A DNA stretch of 55,053 bases from Marinobacter gelidimuriae (lineage in GTDB: Bacteria > Pseudomonadota > Gammaproteobacteria > Pseudomonadales > Oleiphilaceae). The stretch is taken from the NCBI RefSeq assembly GCF_000372805.1, contig NZ_KB889876.1, positions 1 to 55,053 of the forward strand, given 5' to 3'. The notes below the pieces were generated by a model. It had not been told where the DNA came from and did no database searches. It worked only from the letters and a program-made list of their open reading frames with translations. Of the stretch, positions 43,784 to 52,676 are shown piece by piece (within the stretch, counting starts at the first letter, position 1; each line of letters opens with the position of its first letter). The position numbers and the translations under genes were made by a program.

Positions 43784-43810
43784 TAACAGCGCTGGTCTGT
43801 AGCGCTGTTA
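43784..43810. terminator. Perfect 10-bp hairpin downstream of mutM
   Basis: TAACAGCGCT and AGCGCTGTTA with a 7-base loop, lying between the mutM stop and the small exported protein gene. There is no clear T-run, so an imperfect terminator or a protein-binding site is equally possible. Confidence 0.45.
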
Positions 43811-43863
43811 ACTATGAAGCATATTTGCGCTTTTCAAACGATTTTGGCAGATTGAACACGGCC

Positions 43864-44676
43864 TCAGCGCTGGCAGCGGGTGCAGTATACCGTTGCCCGC
43901 TGATTCATGCGGATTTCTCGCAGCGTAGCCTGGCATTCGGGGCAGGGCTGGCCGCCGCGGCCGTACACCAGCAGTGACTGGGCAAAATAGCCGGGCTGGC
44001 CATCGCTATTAACAAAGTCCCGCAAGGTGGTGCCACCCATCAGGATAGCGGCCATCAAGGTTTCCTGAATCACCTCGACCAGTCGGTGGTAGCGGCTAAG
44101 GCTGATGCGCCCGGCTTGCCGCCGCGGATGAATGCCGGCCTTGAACAGGGCTTCGTTGGCGTAAATGTTGCCCACGCCTACCACCACATGGCCGTCCATA
44201 ATGAAGGATTTGACCGCGGTGCTTTTGCCCCGGGAGCGGCGAAATAAATAGGCGCCGTTGAATTCGGGTGCCAGAGGTTCCGGCCCCAGGCTTGCGATCA
44301 ACGGATGGCTGTTGGGGTTGGAAGACCACAACCAGCAGCCAAAACGGCGCGGATCGTTGTATCTCAGGCGTACCCCCGAATGCAGCAACAGCTCTACGTG
44401 ATCATGGGTTAACGCAATGCTGTCGTCGGTAATGATTCGCAGGCTGCCAGACATGCCCAGGTGAACAATAACGCTGCCGCTGTCGAGATTCAGAAACAGG
44501 TATTTGGCGCGCCGCTCCACACTGCGTATCACTTCCCCTTCCAATCGCACAGCCAGATCCTCTGGCACCGGCCAGCGCAATCGACCATTACGAACGCTGA
44601 CAGAGCGAACGGTCTGGCCTTCCAGGTGGGGGGCTATGCCACGGCGGGTGGTTTCAACTTCAGGCAATTCGGGCAA
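43864..44676 (-). CDS. mutM: Formamidopyrimidine-DNA glycosylase (Fpg)
   Basis: 270 residues starting at a TTG codon (44676). The mature enzyme must begin with Pro-Glu-Leu-Pro-Glu-Val-Glu, whose first proline is the catalytic nucleophile. The sequence LPELPEVET therefore fixes the start at the leucine codon, read as Met. GGAG lies eight bases upstream; the longer GTG start at 44685 overlaps that site. The zinc finger CPECQATL ... YCTRCQR is at the C-terminus. It removes 8-oxoguanine and ring-opened purines. Confidence 0.93.
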   Translation of the reverse strand: MPELPEVETTRRGIAPHLEGQTVRSVSVRNGRLRWPVPEDLAVRLEGEVIRSVERRAKYLFLNLDSGSVIVHLGMSGSLRIITDDSIALTHDHVELLLHSGVRLRYNDPRRFGCWLWSSNPNSHPLIASLGPEPLAPEFNGAYLFRRSRGKSTAVKSFIMDGHVVVGVGNIYANEALFKAGIHPRRQAGRISLSRYHRLVEVIQETLMAAILMGGTTLRDFVNSDGQPGYFAQSLLVYGRGGQPCPECQATLREIRMNQRATVYCTRCQR

Positions 44677-44714
44677 GGTGATCACTCCGTCATAAAAAGC
44701 AGCGTCAGGCTGGT

Positions 44715-44774
44715 GTTGTGTCGGTAACCTTAAGTTGTGTCGGTAACCTTAAACTGACGTTGTGTCGGTTATCC
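44715..44774. repeat. Imperfect tandem repeat at the 3' end of rsmD
   Basis: GTTGTGTCGGTAACCTTAA occurs at 44715 and 44734, and a related copy (GTTGTGTCGGTTATCCG) at 44759. The last lies in the final rsmD codons and the other two just beyond its stop, as if the end of the gene had been duplicated by slippage. Confidence 0.8.
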
Positions 44775-45405
44775 GAAACAGGCAATAGCATACCTGCCCG
44801 GCGCTCTTTTGCCGCTGCAATTGCCAGCCGGCAGGCACCGCTGGGGTAGCCAGTTCACTTTCGTGTTCTAAATAAATCCAGCTACCGGGTTTGACCCAGC
44901 CGTTGTCTGCCAGCGCAGGCAGCAATCGTGTCAGCCAGCCCTGACGGAAAGGCGGGTCAATAAATACTATGTCAAAGCTTTCCCCCGGGCCGGCCAGAAA
45001 GGCATCGGTGTCCTGGCGCACAACACGGGCATTGTCGGCCCGCAGAAGTGCAAGATTGCTGTTGAGCGCTTTGATCAGTTCTGGCGTGTGGTCCACAAAC
45101 ACGCTGTGAGCTGCACCCCGTGATAACGCCTCTAGCCCGAGCGCACCGGAGCCCGCAAACAAATCCAGGCAGCGAGCCCCGGCCAGATGGAAACGCAGCC
45201 AGTTAAACAGGGTTTCGCGGGTGCGCGCCGGCGTTGGCCGCACACCTCCGCTGTCTGGAAATGTCAGCTTGCGGCTGCGCCAGTCGCCGCCGATGATGCG
45301 TAATTCGCCCTGGGCGCCCCCATTAGTAGAGGCCGATTTAGGGCGCTGACCATCGGCGGCGTGTTGCTTGGGCAAAGGGCGCGGTGACTTGCGGCGCTGA
45401 GGCAT
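44749..45405 (-). CDS. rsmD: 16S rRNA (guanine966-N2)-methyltransferase RsmD
   Basis: 218 residues from ATG 45405 (MPQRRKSPRPLPKQ), with a basic N-terminal tail; an upstream in-frame start at 45453 is less likely. RsmD motifs: LRIIGGDWRSRKLTFPDSGGVRPTPARTRETLFNWL, the AdoMet-binding CLDLFAGSGALGLEALSRGA, and the catalytic FIDPPFRQGWL. It methylates G966 of 16S rRNA during 30S assembly. It is divergent from ftsY, as in E. coli. Confidence 0.93.
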   Translation of the reverse strand: MPQRRKSPRPLPKQHAADGQRPKSASTNGGAQGELRIIGGDWRSRKLTFPDSGGVRPTPARTRETLFNWLRFHLAGARCLDLFAGSGALGLEALSRGAAHSVFVDHTPELIKALNSNLALLRADNARVVRQDTDAFLAGPGESFDIVFIDPPFRQGWLTRLLPALADNGWVKPGSWIYLEHESELATPAVPAGWQLQRQKSAGQVCYCLFRITDTTSV

Positions 45406-45543
45406 GGCATGTGTCCTGAAAGGCGGTGTTTGGGCCGGCCCATGATAAAACAAAAGCGTCGCCGCGTGCGCTACCTCGCTAACCGGCAGCAGTCTGTTAG
45501 AATAGCAGCCTAATTTGTCCCGCTTATTTTTGGATTCAATGGT

Positions 45544-46641
45544 ATGACTATAACGGCAGAGTGGATTTCAATTGGCATTGCGGCCTTGGTTGTTTTGTTA
45601 TTCGTGCTGGATCTGGCCAGCAACCGGCGTAAGATTCCGCGCCCGCGCGCATTCGAGTTGCGCCAGCCAGACTCGCAAGCCGCGCCTGCGCCGCAACCTC
45701 TGGCTGAAACAAAGCCAGAGCCCCAGATTAGCGTTCTTGAGCGCATTCGCCGCGGCCTGGGCAAAACCCGCGCTAGTTTTACCGGCGGCCTGGCGGATAT
45801 GTTCTCGGCGGGCAAGAAAATTGACGCAGACCTGCTGGAAGAAATTGAAACCACACTGTTAATGGCAGACGTAGGCGTAACCGCAACCACCGAAATTATT
45901 GAATCGCTGACTGAGAAGCTTAAGCGCGATCAGCTTGAAGATGGCGAAGCCCTGCGCCAGGCGCTGCGCGACCAGCTCCACGGTTTATTAAAAGATGCCA
46001 GTAAGCCGTTTGTGCTCGACGCCCAGGCGAAGCCTTTTGTCATTCTTATGGTTGGCGTGAACGGGGTTGGAAAAACCACCACCATTGGCAAGCTCACCAA
46101 GAAATTTCAAGACGAAGGCAAATCTGTTTTGCTGGCCGCGGGGGATACCTTCCGCGCCGCCGCCGTGGAGCAGTTGCAGGTTTGGGGCGACCGCAATAAA
46201 GTCCCGGTGATTGCCCAGCACACCGGCGCCGACAGCGCGTCTGTTATTTTTGATGCCATTCAGTCGGCCAAGTCCCGCGGCATTGACGTGGTCATTGCCG
46301 ACACGGCCGGGCGTCTTCAGAACAAAGACAACTTGATGAGCGAGCTGGAAAAAGTCGTGCGTGTGATGAAAAAACTCGATACCGCAGCGCCCCACGAAGT
46401 CATGTTGGTGCTGGATGCCGGCACCGGCCAGAACGCATTGAATCAGGCCCAGGTGTTTCAGCAAGCGGTGGGGGTGAGCGGCATTACACTGACCAAACTC
46501 GACGGCACGGCCAAAGGCGGTATTGTGTTCGCGATTGCCCGCCAGCTGCAGCTACCGATTCGCTTTATTGGCGTGGGGGAGCAGGTTGAAGACCTGCGCA
46601 GCTTTGACGCCCGTGCCTTTGTCGACGCTCTTTTTGACTAA
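45544..46641 (+). CDS. ftsY: Signal recognition particle receptor FtsY
   Basis: 365 residues. The N-terminus has a hydrophobic segment (ISIGIAALVVLLFVLDLAS), giving a membrane anchor instead of only the acidic A domain, then an acidic/proline linker. The NG domain follows: LMVGVNGVGKTTTIGKLTKKF (P-loop), AAGDTFRAAAVEQL, ADTAGRLQNKDNLM and TKLDGTAKGGIVF. It docks SRP-ribosome complexes at the membrane. It begins the ftsY-ftsE-ftsX series. Confidence 0.95.
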   Translation: MTITAEWISIGIAALVVLLFVLDLASNRRKIPRPRAFELRQPDSQAAPAPQPLAETKPEPQISVLERIRRGLGKTRASFTGGLADMFSAGKKIDADLLEEIETTLLMADVGVTATTEIIESLTEKLKRDQLEDGEALRQALRDQLHGLLKDASKPFVLDAQAKPFVILMVGVNGVGKTTTIGKLTKKFQDEGKSVLLAAGDTFRAAAVEQLQVWGDRNKVPVIAQHTGADSASVIFDAIQSAKSRGIDVVIADTAGRLQNKDNLMSELEKVVRVMKKLDTAAPHEVMLVLDAGTGQNALNQAQVFQQAVGVSGITLTKLDGTAKGGIVFAIARQLQLPIRFIGVGEQVEDLRSFDARAFVDALFD

Positions 46642-46662
46642 CGTTTGACTAACGTTTGAACG
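46633..46662. repeat. 11-bp tandem repeat across the ftsY stop codon
   Basis: TTTGACTAACG twice in succession (46633-46654) plus a partial third copy, TTTGAACG. The first copy contains the ftsY TAA stop. Confidence 0.8.
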
Positions 46663-46681
46663 CTAACCACCAGGGATTGTG

Positions 46682-47368
46682 ATGATCGAGTTCCGTCAGG
46701 TCACGAAACGCTATGGCAGCGATCACACTGCGCTGCGACAGGTGAACTTTACTCTTAACCGGGGCGAACTGGCGTTTTTGACCGGGCATTCCGGGGCGGG
46801 CAAAAGCACCTTGCTGAAACTGCTAGTGGTAATGGAGCGCCCCAGCGCGGGCGAAGTATGGGTTGGCGGGCAGTTGCTGAACAGCCTGCCGCGGCGGCAA
46901 ATCCCCTACATTCGCCGTCACATTGGCGTGGTGTTTCAGAACCATCAGTTGCTGTTTGACCGCACCGTATTTGACAACGTTGCCATGCCGCTGCAGGTCA
47001 TCGGAGTCGCCCCGGGTGACATTGGCCGGCGGGTGCGCGCGGCCTTGGACAAAGTGGGTCTGCTGAGCAAAGAGAAGATGAACCCCCTGCAGTTGTCCGG
47101 TGGCGAACAGCAGCGCGTCGGCATTGCTCGGGCGGTGGTGAATAAGCCACCGGTGCTGCTGGCCGATGAACCTACCGGTAACCTCGACCCGGAGCTGTCT
47201 GCCGATATAATGAATCTGTTTGGCCGGTTCAGTCAGGTTGGCGTAACCGTGTTGATTGCCAGCCACGACATTACACTGATTAACGACATGAACCGCCGCA
47301 CCCTAAGGCTAGACCAAGGCCAGCTGGTGGCTGATGGCCGCCCGCGGACGGAGGCGAACCATGGCTAA
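46682..47368 (+). CDS. ftsE: Cell division ABC-type ATPase FtsE
   Basis: 228 residues. Walker [15 protein letters not shown] (~36-49), signature [15 protein letters not shown], Walker [12 protein letters not shown] and [15 protein letters not shown] 46682 gives the family's MIxFxxVxKxY beginning; GTG 46679 precedes it. With FtsX it transmits the divisome state across the membrane to peptidoglycan hydrolases. Confidence 0.95.
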   Translation: MIEFRQVTKRYGSDHTALRQVNFTLNRGELAFLTGHSGAGKSTLLKLLVVMERPSAGEVWVGGQLLNSLPRRQIPYIRRHIGVVFQNHQLLFDRTVFDNVAMPLQVIGVAPGDIGRRVRAALDKVGLLSKEKMNPLQLSGGEQQRVGIARAVVNKPPVLLADEPTGNLDPELSADIMNLFGRFSQVGVTVLIASHDITLINDMNRRTLRLDQGQLVADGRPRTEANHG

Positions 47369-48347
47369 AGCACCGGTTCCGCGCCCCGGCGGCGCCCGTC
47401 AAAGCGCCTCGCCGCTGAAGCAGGTTGCGGGCAGTTATCTGGATCACCACCGCACAGTAGCCCGCGACAGCATAGCGCGCATGTGGCGCAACCCGGTGTC
47501 CAGCATGATGACCTGGGCCGTTATGGGCGTTGCGTTGGCGCTGCCGGTGGCGTTGTTACTGCTGCTGGCCAGTTTGCAGAATGTCAGTGCCGGTTGGGAA
47601 AATGGCGCGCGGGTGACGGTTTACCTTGGCCTTGAAACGCCTTTGCCGCAGGCCAATGCGCTGGCTGATCAGATAGACACCGACAGTCGGGTGGCGTTTG
47701 TAGAACTGGTAGACCGCGAGCGCGCCCTGGCGGAGTTTCGCGTCAGCTCCGGGCTTGCCGACGCACTGGATTTTCTGCAGGAGAACCCGCTGCCGCACAG
47801 CCTATTGATTACGCCGGAGGCGAGTTATCGCAGTACCGACGGTGTGGAGGCTTTAGTGGAGTACCTTCAAGGCCTGCCTGCAGTGGAGCGTGTACAGGTG
47901 GACCTGGGCTGGTTGCAGCGGCTGAATGCCCTGGCCGGTTTATTGACGCGGGCGGCTCTGGCGCTGGCAATCTTGTTGGCGGTTGCGGTCGTATTGGTTA
48001 TTGGTAACACCGTGCGCCTGGCCATTGAAAGCCGGCGCGATGAAATTCTGGTGGCCAAGCTGGTGGGTGGCACTGACGCCTTTGTGCGCCGCCCCTTTCT
48101 GTACACCGGCGCCTGGTTTGGTTTGGGTGGCGGTTTAGTGGCCTGGCTGTTGCTGCTCATTACTTTTTGGTGGCTAAGCGCACCGGTAGCAAGATTAGCG
48201 GCGTTATATCACAGTGATTTCGTTCTCAGTGGGTTGGGCTTTGAAAACGCAATAATGTTAATTTTTACTGCCATGACACTGGGTTGGCTGGGTGCCTGGG
48301 TGGCGGTGCGAAGACACTTGGATGACATGGAGCCCGGAGACCATTAG
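47361..48347 (+). CDS. ftsX: Cell division membrane protein FtsX
   Basis: 328 residues from ATG 47361, behind GGAGG; an in-frame ATG at 47334 lies inside ftsE. It has a cytoplasmic N-terminus, a first span (WAVMGVALALPVALLLLLASL), a periplasmic domain of ~100 residues, then three spans (ALALAILLAVAVVLVIGNTV, GGGLVAWLLLLITFWWL and MLIFTAMTLGWLGAWVAV). LAIESRRDEILVAKLVGGTDAFVRRPFLYTG is the conserved FtsX loop. It overlaps ftsE by 8 bp. Confidence 0.95.
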   Translation: MAKAPVPRPGGARQSASPLKQVAGSYLDHHRTVARDSIARMWRNPVSSMMTWAVMGVALALPVALLLLLASLQNVSAGWENGARVTVYLGLETPLPQANALADQIDTDSRVAFVELVDRERALAEFRVSSGLADALDFLQENPLPHSLLITPEASYRSTDGVEALVEYLQGLPAVERVQVDLGWLQRLNALAGLLTRAALALAILLAVAVVLVIGNTVRLAIESRRDEILVAKLVGGTDAFVRRPFLYTGAWFGLGGGLVAWLLLLITFWWLSAPVARLAALYHSDFVLSGLGFENAIMLIFTAMTLGWLGAWVAVRRHLDDMEPGDH

Positions 48348-48405
48348 AATAATCGGCAGGAAGTCTGTAAACACCCGTATTTACCGCGTTTTAATGATGC
48401 GTTCA

Positions 48406-48433
48406 GGAACTTTCAGGGCATTTTGTGATCTTA
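48406..48433 (+). promoter_or_regulatory. Candidate sigma-E (AlgU/RpoE) promoter of rpoH
   Basis: GGAACTT, 16 bases, then TCTTA, close to the gammaproteobacterial sigma-E consensus GGAACTT-N15/16-TCTRA. It ends 47 bases before the rpoH ATG. E. coli rpoH also has a sigma-E promoter, so a heat/envelope-stress link is plausible. Confidence 0.55.
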
Positions 48434-48480
48434 TAGCCCATTGCCTTTTTTTACAGCGTAGAGATTCGGAGGAATAAAGC

Positions 48481-49341
48481 ATGGGCACAAGTTTACAGCT
48501 GATGAACAAGCTGGTTCCGGGCGCTAATCTCGAGTCTTACATTCAGGCTGCGAGTCGCATACCCATTTTAACCGTAGATGAAGAGCGCGCATTGTCGGAA
48601 CGCCTGTATTACGAGGGCGATGTAGACGCTGCCCGCCAGTTGATTCTGTCGCATCTGCGCTTTGTGATTCACATTGCCCGTAGTTATTCCGGTTATGGCC
48701 TGAATCAATCTGACCTGGTGCAGGAAGGTAACGTGGGTCTGATGAAAGCCGTTAAACGCTTCAACCCCGAATACGGTGTGCGGCTGGTGTCGTTCGCAGT
48801 GCACTGGATCAAAGCAGAAATTCACGAATTCATTTTGCGCAACTGGCGCATTGTGAAAGTGGCGACCACCAAAGCCCAACGTAAGCTATTTTTTAATCTG
48901 CGCGGTCAGAAAAAGAAATTGGCCTGGTTGAGCCACGATGAGCTAAACGCAGTGGCCGCAGACTTAGGCGTAGAAGCTCGCGTGGTGCGTGAGATGGAAG
49001 GCCGCCTGTCGTCCCACGACACGGCTTTTGACGGCCCTATGAACGATGACGAAGACAGCGCTTACCAGGCGCCGGCGTATTATCTTGAAGATCACCGCAG
49101 CAATCCGGCTACCCAGCTTGAACGCTCCGACTGGACCGAAGATTCCAACGGGCGCCTGATGCAGGCTCTGTCCACTCTGGACGATCGCAGCCAGGATATC
49201 CTGCGCGAGCGCTGGCTGTCAGAGACCAAATCAACCTTGCACCAGCTGGCTGATCGTTACGGAGTATCTGCCGAACGCATCCGTCAACTGGAAAAAAATG
49301 CGATGAAGAAAATACGTCTGCACATGCAAGAAGCGGCCTGA
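48481..49341 (+). CDS. rpoH: Heat-shock sigma factor RpoH (sigma-32)
   Basis: 286 residues. Region 1/2 starts with [26 protein letters not shown], region 2 has [41 protein letters not shown] and [20 protein letters not shown]. The RpoH box [18 protein letters not shown] follows. Region 4 has [16 protein letters not shown] and [19 protein letters not shown]. The GGAGG ribosome site lies 7 bases before ATG 48481. It directs RNA polymerase to heat-shock genes and sits after ftsX as in other gammaproteobacteria. Confidence 0.95.
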   Translation: MGTSLQLMNKLVPGANLESYIQAASRIPILTVDEERALSERLYYEGDVDAARQLILSHLRFVIHIARSYSGYGLNQSDLVQEGNVGLMKAVKRFNPEYGVRLVSFAVHWIKAEIHEFILRNWRIVKVATTKAQRKLFFNLRGQKKKLAWLSHDELNAVAADLGVEARVVREMEGRLSSHDTAFDGPMNDDEDSAYQAPAYYLEDHRSNPATQLERSDWTEDSNGRLMQALSTLDDRSQDILRERWLSETKSTLHQLADRYGVSAERIRQLEKNAMKKIRLHMQEAA

Positions 49342-49384
49342 CTTTAACCGCTTAAATGCAGTGTTAACAAGGCCCTGGCAATTA

Positions 49385-49415
49385 ACGCCACCGCCGCTTT
49401 TGCGCCCGGTGGCGT
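49385..49415. repeat. Perfect 9-bp inverted repeat after rpoH
   Basis: ACGCCACCG and CGGTGGCGT arms with a 13-base loop containing TTTT, 44 bases after the rpoH stop. It has no T-run; it may slow transcription or protect the 3' end. Confidence 0.4.
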
Positions 49416-49530
49416 ATGTGTAAGTGTTGCGTCGTCATAGGCGACAGCCTCTTACAAGATGGTAACTGGCCCAGCGGCCGGGTTATTCGTACCCTTGGAG
49501 CACTATCATAGGCCAGCGGGAGGTATACCG

Positions 49531-50211
49531 GTGAAAGCACTGGTCATAGAAGACGATCACGACGTAGCAAGTTACCTGGTGAAAGGCCTGCGGGAATCTG
49601 ACTTTGTGGTGGATCACGCGGACGACGGCAAAACAGGCATGCTGATGGCAGCCAGCGAAGAATACGACATTATGATTGTCGATCGCATGTTGCCTGGCAT
49701 GGATGGCCTCGCCATCATCAAAACCGTTCGCGCCACAGGCAATCAGGTGCCCATTTTGATTCTCAGCGCCCTGGGCGATGTGGACGACCGGGTAGAGGGC
49801 CTCCGTGGTGGCGGCGATGACTATCTCACCAAGCCTTTCTCGTTTGCCGAGCTGCTGGCCCGCATCGAATCGCTGATTCGTCGTAATCGCCAGGCAGCAG
49901 AAACCGAGACTGTACTGCATGTGGCCGATCTGGAAATGGATCTGCTGGCACGCACGGTGAAACGCGCAGGTCAGAATATCGGCGTACAACCGCGGGAATT
50001 CCGCCTTCTGGAATATCTGATGCGCAACGCCGGTCAGGTGGTTACCCGTACCATGCTGCTGGAAAAAGTCTGGGACTATCATTTTGACCCCCAGACCAAC
50101 GTGATTGATGTGCACATAAGTCGTCTGCGGGCGAAAATCGACAAAGAGTTCGATACGCCGCTACTGCAAACCGTTCGCGGTGCCGGATACATGCTGCGTG
50201 AAACTGCTTAG
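49531..50211 (+). CDS. OmpR-family response regulator
   Basis: 226 residues from GTG 49531, which has GGGAGG nine bases upstream and gives MKALVIEDDHDVASYL; a longer frame from 49459 has no such support. The receiver domain has the phospho-Asp in IMIVDRMLPGMDG (~52) and DDYLTKPFSFAELLARI. The C-terminal winged helix (LEYLMRNAGQVVTRTMLLEKVWDYHFDPQTNVIDVHISRLRAKID) is OmpR/PhoB type. It pairs with the sensor kinase that overlaps it. Confidence 0.9.
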   Translation: MKALVIEDDHDVASYLVKGLRESDFVVDHADDGKTGMLMAASEEYDIMIVDRMLPGMDGLAIIKTVRATGNQVPILILSALGDVDDRVEGLRGGGDDYLTKPFSFAELLARIESLIRRNRQAAETETVLHVADLEMDLLARTVKRAGQNIGVQPREFRLLEYLMRNAGQVVTRTMLLEKVWDYHFDPQTNVIDVHISRLRAKIDKEFDTPLLQTVRGAGYMLRETA

Positions 50212-51661
50212 CCAGCTCAGAACGTCGTCGTTCCAGCTGGCACTGCTGTATATGGTGGTGTTTGCTACCTCGGTTTTTTTGCTTCTGGCGTTCATATACT
50301 GGCGTACGGCCGGTTTTATGACCGCCCAGACAGATGCCACTATTGAAGCCGAAATTGCGGGCCTTGCAGAGCAATATCGTGGGCGCGGCGTGAACGGCCT
50401 GATTACCATCATCCGTGAGCGTGTGGCCCGCGAGCCCAACGCAAAGTCTATTTATCTGCTGACCACCGACGAGCATGTCAAACTTGCCGGTAATATCCAG
50501 AAATGGCCGCAAAGCACCCCCACGGAAGCCGGCTGGATCAACTTCAAACTCGATGAAACAGTAGGCTGGATGGGCAATCAGCGCCTGGCCCGCGCGCGAA
50601 TCTTCGAAGTGCAGGGCGGTTTGCTGCTGTTGGTGGGCCGTGATGTGGAAGAGCTGACCAACGTTAAAAAGGTCATTGAAAACACCATCAATTGGGGCAT
50701 GGGTATTACCCTTGCTCTGGCCCTGCTGGGCGGTTTTCTGATGAGCCGTAGCACCACTCGCCGCATTGAAATCATCAATAACACCTCGCGCCGAATTATG
50801 AACGGGCACATGTCACTGCGTATGCCAAATCGCGGAACCGAAGACGATTTCGACCAGCTGGCGGAAAACCTGAACCAGATGCTGGACCGTATTGTGTATC
50901 TGATGGAGGGCATTCGCCATGTATCCGACAGCATCGCCCACGATTTGCGCACCCCGCTGACCCGCCTGCGTAATCAGCTTGAAAACACCCTGATGTCGGT
51001 CGATAACGACGAAGCCCGTGAGCAGGCCAGACGAGCGGTGGCCGAAGCCGACCAACTGCTAGCCACGTTTAACGCCCTGCTGCGAATTGCCCGCCTGGAA
51101 AGTCGTGGCAACGCCGGGGATGTGAAAACCGTGGCAATAGACGCTCTGGTGGAAGACGCTTGCGAACTTTACGAAGCACTGGCCGAAGATAAAGATCAGA
51201 ACTTCGAGCAAGAGCTGGAACAAAGTGTAAACATTGAAGGCGACCGGGATCTGCTGTTCCAGATGTTCAGTAATCTGATTGATAACGCCATCAAGTACAC
51301 CCCGGAACACGGCACTATTCGCATTGTTGTGCGCAAAGAAAACGACGAAGCGGTATTTTCGGTGCAAGACAGCGGTATTGGCGTGCCAGACGAAGAGAAG
51401 AGCCAGGTATTTCAACGCTTCTACAGGGTGGGTAAAAGCCGCTCTTTACCCGGCAACGGGCTCGGCCTTAGCCTGGTGAATGCGGTTGCGGAAATTCATC
51501 AGGCCCGCATCGAGCTGACGGACACTCACCCCGGCGAAGAGTCACCGGGGTTGACTATTACCGTGCGTATGCCGGCGGTGGTGAAAGAGCGCAGAAAGCG
51601 GCGTAGAAAAACCATCAACGCTGCTAGCCCGGCGATTGAGGACGACACCAGCATAGTCTGA
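50201..51661 (+). CDS. Membrane sensor histidine kinase
   Basis: 486 residues from GTG 50201, overlapping the regulator's stop by 11 bp. Two membrane segments (FQLALLYMVVFATSVFLLLAFIYW and NWGMGITLALALLGGFLM) flank a periplasmic domain of about 130 residues. A HAMP domain follows, then the DHp helix with the phosphorylated histidine in VSDSIAHDLRTPLTRLRNQL (~260), and the ATP-binding domain (FSNLIDNAIKYTPEHGTI, VFSVQDSGIGVPDEE, GNGLGLSLV). The signal is not known. Confidence 0.92.
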   Translation, partial: KLLSQLRTSSFQLALLYMVVFATSVFLLLAFIYWRTAGFMTAQTDATIEAEIAGLAEQYRGRGVNGLITIIRERVAREPNAKSIYLLTTDEHVKLAGNIQKWPQSTPTEAGWINFKLDETVGWMGNQRLARARIFEVQGGLLLLVGRDVEELTNVKKVIENTINWGMGITLALALLGGFLMSRSTTRRIEIINNTSRRIMNGHMSLRMPNRGTEDDFDQLAENLNQMLDRIVYLMEGIRHVSDSIAHDLRTPLTRLRNQLENTLMSVDNDEAREQARRAVAEADQLLATFNALLRIARLESRGNAGDVKTVAIDALVEDACELYEALAEDKDQNFEQELEQSVNIEGDRDLLFQMFSNLIDNAIKYTPEHGTIRIVVRKENDEAVFSVQDSGIGVPDEEKSQVFQRFYRVGKSRSLPGNGLGLSLVNAVAEIHQARIELTDTHPGEESPGLTITVRMPAVVKERRKRRRKTINAASPAIEDDTSIV

Positions 51662-51669
51662 AGGCGGAT

Positions 51670-51939
51670 TCAGCCCTGTTGTTTATCTTGCTTGACTGGA
51701 CGTAACAGGCGATTAGCCCTCTGTTCAACCGTTTCACTCAGTCTTTCGAAGCGGGCTTTTTGCAGATCAAAACGAACCTGTAAACTGTCCCACTCGCCTG
51801 CCAGCTGTTTCTGCCCGTGCATCAGATAAGCCGCCAGATTATGGCGATTTACCTTACTGGTAATACCGAAACGGTCCAGCTGATAACCCAGGGTGTCGAC
51901 ACCTTGTAGCGCCAGGTCCTGTAATTTTTGACGGTTCAT
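51670..51939 (-). CDS. Small helical protein, function unknown
   Basis: 89 residues, no recognised family. Charged and helix-forming throughout, with a stretch that could form a coiled coil (WDSLQVRFDLQKARFERLSETVEQRANRL). No signal peptide or membrane segment. It starts at ATG 51939 behind CGGAGG, so translation is likely. Its stop lies 8 bp from the convergent sensor kinase stop. The length and pattern suggest a structural or regulatory accessory; nothing firmer can be said. Confidence 0.65.
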   Translation of the reverse strand: MNRQKLQDLALQGVDTLGYQLDRFGITSKVNRHNLAAYLMHGQKQLAGEWDSLQVRFDLQKARFERLSETVEQRANRLLRPVKQDKQQG

Positions 51940-52072
51940 AACAGCCTCCGTTGTGAATGTAACTGCGTTGGCTGAACGTTACGCCGGGCCACTAGAGTGC
52001 ACAACCTAATTATGGTGAACGGTAGCGCTCAGTAATCAATTCTGACCAACGGGTAACGGCCCCGACACCCAT

Positions 52073-52106
52073 TGGTAATAGTGTTGGAGTATAATAAAAT
52101 CTATTC
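52073..52106 (+). promoter_or_regulatory. Possible promoter for the candidate small RNA
   Basis: TTGGTA, 17 bases, then TAAAAT; an overlapping TATAAT lies five bases earlier, with a short spacer. The -10-like AT block is strong, the -35 moderate. Confidence 0.35.
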
Positions 52107-52160
52107 AGCAGCTGGGACTCCAGACAGCGCGAACTTTGCCCCGTTCAACGGGGTTTTTTT
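52107..52160 (+). ncRNA. Candidate small RNA ending in a strong terminator
   Basis: A plus-strand terminator (CCCCG-TTCAA-CGGGG followed by seven T, 52139-52160) has no plus-strand gene before it: the nearest, the sensor kinase, ends 480 bp upstream with a minus-strand gene in between. A possible promoter lies just ahead, and between the two is a small perfect hairpin (CTGG-GACT-CCAG). The product would be about 50 nt. The 5' end is a guess. It is not a terminator for greB, because the T-run faces the wrong way. Confidence 0.4.
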
Positions 52161-52187
52161 ATGTCTGCTGTCAGCGTTTATGAAACG

Positions 52188-52661
52188 TCAGCAAGGGTAG
52201 TGAATGGTCTCAATGAGCCAGGTTTTTTCGCCGGCCGGCAGTATAACCGCCACTTCGTCACCCACCTCTTTTTTCAGGCAGGCACGCACCAAGGGTGCGT
52301 CGACAGAGGCGTAATCGTTGCGGCCGTAGATTTCGTCAGGCCCTACAATGCGGAACGTCAGTGGTTTGTCGTCTTCGTCCAGCAGGCTGACCCAGGCGCC
52401 AAAAAATACCTTACCTTCTTGCTCCGGCGAATAGGCAACCACCTTCAATTCTTCAAAACGCTTGCGCAGATAGCGCACGCGACGGTCTATCTCCCGCAGT
52501 CGCTTTTTGTTGTATTGATAATCAGCGTTTTCAGAGCGATCGCCAAGGCCGGCGGCCCAGGTTACTTTGCGGGTAACCTCCGGGCGTTCGTGGCGCCAGA
52601 GCTGATCCAGCTCTTGCTGCAGCAAATCATAGCCTTCGCGGGTAATCAGATTGGTTTTCAT
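52188..52661 (-). CDS. greB: Transcription elongation factor GreB
   Basis: 157 residues. An N-terminal coiled coil (ITREGYDLLQQELDQLWRHERPEVTRKV, GDRSENADYQYNKKRLREIDRRVRYLRKR) carries the acidic tip residues DRSENADY that enter the polymerase channel. An FKBP-like C-terminal domain follows. The YNKKRLREIDRRVRYL wording is that of GreB more than GreA. It restarts backtracked RNA polymerase by stimulating transcript cleavage. Confidence 0.93.
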   Translation of the reverse strand: MKTNLITREGYDLLQQELDQLWRHERPEVTRKVTWAAGLGDRSENADYQYNKKRLREIDRRVRYLRKRFEELKVVAYSPEQEGKVFFGAWVSLLDEDDKPLTFRIVGPDEIYGRNDYASVDAPLVRACLKKEVGDEVAVILPAGEKTWLIETIHYPC

Positions 52662-52676
52662 AGCCGGCCCACGACG

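Noticed and set aside
52139..52160. The terminator near greB as the greB terminator
   Set aside because: Its T-run is on the plus strand while greB is transcribed on the minus strand; read from greB the hairpin is followed by CAAAGTTC, not by T.
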